Shown here: in pieces, positions 60,602 to 64,000 of the stretch | How positions within the stretch are numbered: position 1 is the stretch's first letter | Layout: each line of letters starts with the position of its first letter | Notes under the pieces: generated by a model | The model's input: the letters and a program-made list of their open reading frames with translations, nothing else | Told to the model about the DNA's origin: nothing | Database searches by the model: none | Program-made: the position numbers and the translations under genes | Source of the DNA: JAZGER01 sp036480335 | GTDB taxonomy: Bacteria > Pseudomonadota > Gammaproteobacteria > DSM-19610 | DNA: 64,000 nt | Direction: 5' to 3' | Assembly (NCBI GenBank): GCA_036480335.1 | Contig: JAZGGH010000106.1 | Span: forward strand, 41,335 to 105,334

Positions 60602-61801
60602 ATGAGCAACAAAGAACTACAAAGTATGGTGTATTTTGGCCATGATCGCGATGACGTTGCCGTTGGCAGACGAATCGTATCTTTTCAGAATGCGGGGATA
60701 AACGTACAGGGGATTAGTTTTAATCGCGGTGATCAAAAGCACAAATCAAACCAGAAGTGGAAGAATCTGGATCTTGGCTATGTAAAAGATGCTAAGTTAT
60801 TAAACCGGCTATTAGTATTAATGCGCGCAGTTATGAGCATTTTCCGGAATCGAAGAATGATTCGTCAGGCTGATATTCTGTATGCGCGTAATCTGGATAT
60901 GTTTTTACTCGCATGGACTGCGAAGTTATTTACGCCTTTTTCAAATGCAATTATGGTTTATGAAAGTCTCGATATACATGAGGCTCTGACAAGAGACAAT
61001 GTGTTTTCAAAGATTTTACGCTGGGTAGAGAGGCGTGTCTTAGCTCGCTGTGATTTGTTAGTTATAAGTTCACCTGGGTTTATGAAACATTATTTTAAGC
61101 CAATACAAAAGTATGCTGGTAATTGTTTTTTGGTTGAAAATAAGCTCTATTTTGAAAGTGACGTTGTAAAGCGGCCGGTGGTATCGTCGATAAATCGGCT
61201 CGAAAAAAGGCCATTAAGGCTTGTCTGGGCTGGCATTCTTAGATGCCAAAAAGCGCTAGAGATTCTGAAATCTCTAGCATCTGCGATGGGCGATAATATA
61301 GAAATTCATTTGTGGGGTGAAATGGATTTTATTCAAATTCCAGATTTCGAAGAACAGATTGCGAAGTATAATAATATCACCTATTTTGGTCAGTATGCGT
61401 GGCCAGAAGGCTTGTCGGCAGTCTATCAAGAAGCAGATTTAGCCTGGTCACAGGTTTTTATGTGGACAAATAATGCAAACTGGCTTATTCCAAACAGAGT
61501 CTATGAAGCTAGCTATTTTGGTGTTTTATCTCTGGCAATTGCAGGCACTCAAACAGGTGATTATGTGTCAGAAAATAGCCTTGGATATGTAATACCGGAT
61601 TCTGAAATAAATACGATCCTTAAGTATATTCAACAATTAAGTGTTACTGATATAGTCGATAAGAGAGTTACGTTACTCGAACGGCCAGTAAATGATTTTA
61701 TTGTGGTAGATAACGATGTTATAAAACTCATCGAAGCGATTCGCTTAAGCAGAGAGTCATCGTTAGATGACTGTGAGTTAACTGTAAAGGATAAATTGTA
61801 A
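60602..61801 (+). CDS. Family 4-like glycosyltransferase
   Basis: 399 residues, no membrane segment. GT-B fold with sequence parts QSMVYFGHDRDDVAVGRRIV at the N-terminus, ILYARNLDMFLLAWTAKLF in the first domain, RLVWAGILRCQKALEILKSL at the start of the second domain and GLSAVYQEADLAWSQVFMWT, then VYEASYFGVLSLAIAGTQTG, the place of the E-x7-E motif. Its stop overlaps by one base the start of the asnB-like gene (TAATG). A retaining sugar transferase that probably adds one residue of the repeat. Confidence 0.82.
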   Translation: MSNKELQSMVYFGHDRDDVAVGRRIVSFQNAGINVQGISFNRGDQKHKSNQKWKNLDLGYVKDAKLLNRLLVLMRAVMSIFRNRRMIRQADILYARNLDMFLLAWTAKLFTPFSNAIMVYESLDIHEALTRDNVFSKILRWVERRVLARCDLLVISSPGFMKHYFKPIQKYAGNCFLVENKLYFESDVVKRPVVSSINRLEKRPLRLVWAGILRCQKALEILKSLASAMGDNIEIHLWGEMDFIQIPDFEEQIAKYNNITYFGQYAWPEGLSAVYQEADLAWSQVFMWTNNANWLIPNRVYEASYFGVLSLAIAGTQTGDYVSENSLGYVIPDSEINTILKYIQQLSVTDIVDKRVTLLERPVNDFIVVDNDVIKLIEAIRLSRESSLDDCELTVKDKL

Positions 61802-63747
61802 TGTGCGGAATTGCTGGCTTTATTGATGTCCGGGCATCGATGGATACCGATAAACTGATATCGACTGCAAAAAAAATGTCGATGGCGATTCAACATCGAG
61901 GGCCAGATGATAGTGGTGAGTGGTCCGATGCTGACGCGGGGGTTGTGTTATCCCATCGTAGATTATCTATTCTGGACCTTTCGCCTGAAGGCCATCAGCC
62001 TATGGTATCTGCCAGTGGTCGCTATGTCATAGCATATAATGGAGAGATATATAATTTTAAAGAAATAAGAAGTGAACTCGAAAGAGAAGATGCTTCCTTT
62101 CGTGGGCAATCAGATACCGAAACTATGCTTGTTGCGATAGAAGAATGGGGGCTTGAGGCGGCATTAAATCGATTTGTAGGAATGTTTGCATTTGCACTGT
62201 GGGACAAGAAAACACGTACTCTTAGGCTGGTGCGAGACAGGATGGGGATAAAGCCTGTTTACTATGGACGTGTAAAGAATTGTTTTGTATTCGGGTCTGA
62301 GTTAAGGGCATTAAAAGCATTTCCTGGATTTGAGAAAAGAATTAACCGTAGCGCATTGGCATTAATGATGCGTCACAGCACAGTACCAGCACCCTATTCA
62401 ATATACGAAGATATTCATAAATTACTCCCAGGGACTATATTGACACTCAATGAAAGGAATATAGATTCCTGGGAGGTTACTACTTGGTGGTCAATGAAAA
62501 CCGTTGCCGAGAACGGCGTGGCTAACCGTATTGATAGTAGGGAAGAGGCGATCGACTCTACTGAAAAATTACTCGAAGATTCTATTCGACTACGCATGGT
62601 AGCCGATGTCCCGCTCGGTGCCTTTTTGTCTGGTGGGTATGATTCATCACTTGTCGTGGCATTGATGCAGGCACAAAGTAGTGCTCGTGTAAAAACTTTT
62701 ACGATTGGTTTTCACGAAGAAGCGTATAATGAAGCGCATGATGCCTTAAAAATTGCTCAACATTTAGGAACAGATCACACAGAATTATACGTGACGGGTG
62801 ATGATGTAATGAGTGTGATACCCGAAATCCCTACGATCTATGACGAACCATTTTCGGATCCATCTCAGGTGCCAACATATCTTGTTTCGAAACTTGCCAG
62901 GGAGCATGTCACAGTTAGTCTTTCTGGAGATGGCGGAGACGAAGTCTTTGCCGGCTATTACCGGTATACATGGGGGCATTCTATCTGGAATCGAATAAAA
63001 TGGTTGCCTGTCGGTGTTCGAACTATTGCTGCCAGATTGTTATCATCTGTATCACCTGACCGATGGGATAATACACTCAATACGCTTTGCAGGGTATTGC
63101 CTGCTCGTTTTGATGTACATTTACCTGGCGAGAAAATACACAAACTGGCGGGTATTGTTGAATCAGTTGATGAGGATGACCTCTATCACCGCCTCATGTC
63201 AAATTGGAAAAACCCAACGGATCTTGTCATTGGGGCGAATGAACTATTAACGGCGTTCACAGACCCTTCGAGAAAAGCAAGTTTTTCTACCTCTCCTGAA
63301 AAAGAAATGTTTACGGATTCGATCAGTTATTTGCCGGATCATAATCTTACCAAAGTTGATAGAGCAAGTATGGCAGTTGGTTTGGAAGCGCGTGAACCCT
63401 TGCTGGATCACAGATTGGTGGAATTGGCCTGGCGCTTACCATTGGATCTGAAGATCAGGGATGACAAAAGTAAGTGGATATTAAAACATATACTGCATAA
63501 ATATGTGCCTGAAGAAATCATGGATAGGCCGAAAATGGGTTTTGGAATCCCGATCGATAAATGGTTAAGAGGGCCATTAAGAGAATGGGCTGGGGATTTG
63601 CTAAATGAGAGCAGGCTACGGCAGGAAGGATATTTCGATGCCACAACCATCCAGAACAAATTACAGGAGCATCTCTCAGGTTCACATGGATGGCACCGTC
63701 AACTATGGGATGTTTTAATGTTTCAGTCCTGGTTAGAGAAGCAGTGA
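61801..63747 (+). CDS. asnB: Asparagine synthetase-like glutamine amidotransferase (AsnB family)
   Basis: 648 residues. The N-terminal glutaminase domain starts with the nucleophile Cys2 (MCGIAGFIDV), with HRGPDDSGEW and LSHRRLSILDLSPEGHQPM. The C-terminal synthetase domain has the ATP pyrophosphatase loop AFLSGGYDSSLVVALM and SLSGDGGDEVFAGYYRY, and KVDRASMAVGLEAREPLLDH. Typical AsnB makes asparagine; in polysaccharide clusters relatives amidate uronic acids (WbpS/VioR-like). Here the position after the glycosyltransferases and near ugd supports the second role. Translation is coupled to the gene upstream. Confidence 0.92.
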   Translation: MCGIAGFIDVRASMDTDKLISTAKKMSMAIQHRGPDDSGEWSDADAGVVLSHRRLSILDLSPEGHQPMVSASGRYVIAYNGEIYNFKEIRSELEREDASFRGQSDTETMLVAIEEWGLEAALNRFVGMFAFALWDKKTRTLRLVRDRMGIKPVYYGRVKNCFVFGSELRALKAFPGFEKRINRSALALMMRHSTVPAPYSIYEDIHKLLPGTILTLNERNIDSWEVTTWWSMKTVAENGVANRIDSREEAIDSTEKLLEDSIRLRMVADVPLGAFLSGGYDSSLVVALMQAQSSARVKTFTIGFHEEAYNEAHDALKIAQHLGTDHTELYVTGDDVMSVIPEIPTIYDEPFSDPSQVPTYLVSKLAREHVTVSLSGDGGDEVFAGYYRYTWGHSIWNRIKWLPVGVRTIAARLLSSVSPDRWDNTLNTLCRVLPARFDVHLPGEKIHKLAGIVESVDEDDLYHRLMSNWKNPTDLVIGANELLTAFTDPSRKASFSTSPEKEMFTDSISYLPDHNLTKVDRASMAVGLEAREPLLDHRLVELAWRLPLDLKIRDDKSKWILKHILHKYVPEEIMDRPKMGFGIPIDKWLRGPLREWAGDLLNESRLRQEGYFDATTIQNKLQEHLSGSHGWHRQLWDVLMFQSWLEKQ

Positions 63748-63901
63748 GATTATAATTTATGCTGTATTAGTTCCGACTTGATCTGACACATCGCTTGCAA
63801 AAGTGAGAGTTACCCGTTTTGATAGAGGTGTCGAAATTTTTGACTGTAACATGCCTCTTTTGGTGTCCATCACCCGGAATGTGTCAACCTCATATGGACA
63901 G
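63748..63901. other. Intergenic region at the right edge
   Basis: 154 bases without a gene. It holds an inverted repeat TGTCCAT (63864-63870) / ATGGACA (63894-63900), which could end transcription from the minus-strand gene to the right. Otherwise nothing recognised. Confidence 0.4.
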
Positions 63902-64000
63902 TTAATTAAAAATTAAATTATATTTCTCTTTAACCCGCGTGAGTGTTGGGAAGTTCACGACATTACTGACACCTTCTTCAAGGTCTTGAGCCGTGATGGG
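63902..64000 (-). CDS. 3' end of an unidentified gene (cut by window edge)
   Basis: Open minus-strand frame from the edge to a TAA at 63902-63904, 32 residues visible: PITAQDLEEGVSNVVNFPTL, then TRVKEKYNLIFN. The composition is protein-like, but too short to identify. It may be a transposase or another gene that closes the exopolysaccharide locus. Confidence 0.4.
   Translation of the reverse strand, partial: PITAQDLEEGVSNVVNFPTLTRVKEKYNLIFN

Noticed and set aside
1..64000. CRISPR array, prophage, integrase or complete insertion sequence
   Set aside because: No regularly spaced repeats, phage structural genes, integrase or transposase was seen; only small palindromic elements occur.

Overview
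The window is a 64 kb stretch of a chromosome, probably from a gammaproteobacterium with an autotrophic (possibly sulfur-oxidising) lifestyle. The evidence is a proteobacterial type I phosphoribulokinase, a DsrE-family protein, heme A synthase, a c-type cytochrome, a CheR/CheD/CheB chemotaxis set, type II secretion GspC-like proteins and the gammaproteobacterial-type YggX/MutY pair. The species cannot be read from the sequence. There is no ribosomal operon, no CRISPR array, no prophage and no recognisable complete insertion sequence.

Layout. 1-6.2 kb: end of a chemotaxis locus (cheR, cheD, cheB, an MCP-like transducer, a STAS protein, a receiver-ATPase protein and a PAS histidine kinase). 6.2-8.9 kb: purK-purE divergent from purC; purC ends inside a palindromic repeat. 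9-25 kb: housekeeping genes on both strands: a DUF123 nuclease-like protein, a probable JDVT-CTERM protease, cytochrome c, ctaA, prk, trmB, thiG, thiS, an acyl-CoA ligase, two tandem gspC-like genes, tRNA-Gly(CCC), an AsmA protein, a UDP-glucuronate 4-epimerase, mutY, yggX, amrS and tRNA-Phe.

25-35.5 kb is an accessory island that looks metal-related. It holds an encapsulin-type ferritin without a visible encapsulin gene, two exported beta-propeller proteins with His-rich ends, an EF-hand protein, a three-gene heavy-metal RND efflux operon with a DUF3240 gene, and a cytochrome b561 with an acidic loop. Four transcription units here share the same tandem promoter motif (TTMAGCTTG repeated every 11 bp), which I read as the operator of one unseen OmpR-type regulator. 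This is the most interesting signal in the window.

35.6-43 kb: a decayed FKBP isomerase pseudogene, a membrane-anchored cytochrome c, an RhlE-type RNA helicase, a TetR regulator divergent from a DsrE-family gene pair, and gnd-zwf for the oxidative pentose phosphate branch.

43.3-63.7 kb is one large exopolysaccharide locus of the Wzx/Wzy type, all on the + strand: initiating sugar-phosphate transferase, chain-length protein, separate tyrosine autokinase, polymerase, glycosyltransferases, flippase, a duplicated (tandem) GH16 glycanase, sulfotransferase, acyltransferase, UDP-glucose dehydrogenase and an asparagine-synthetase-like amidotransferase. The gene content predicts an acidic, acylated and possibly sulfated polymer containing uronic acid or its amide. 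The right edge cuts the 3' end of an unidentified minus-strand gene.
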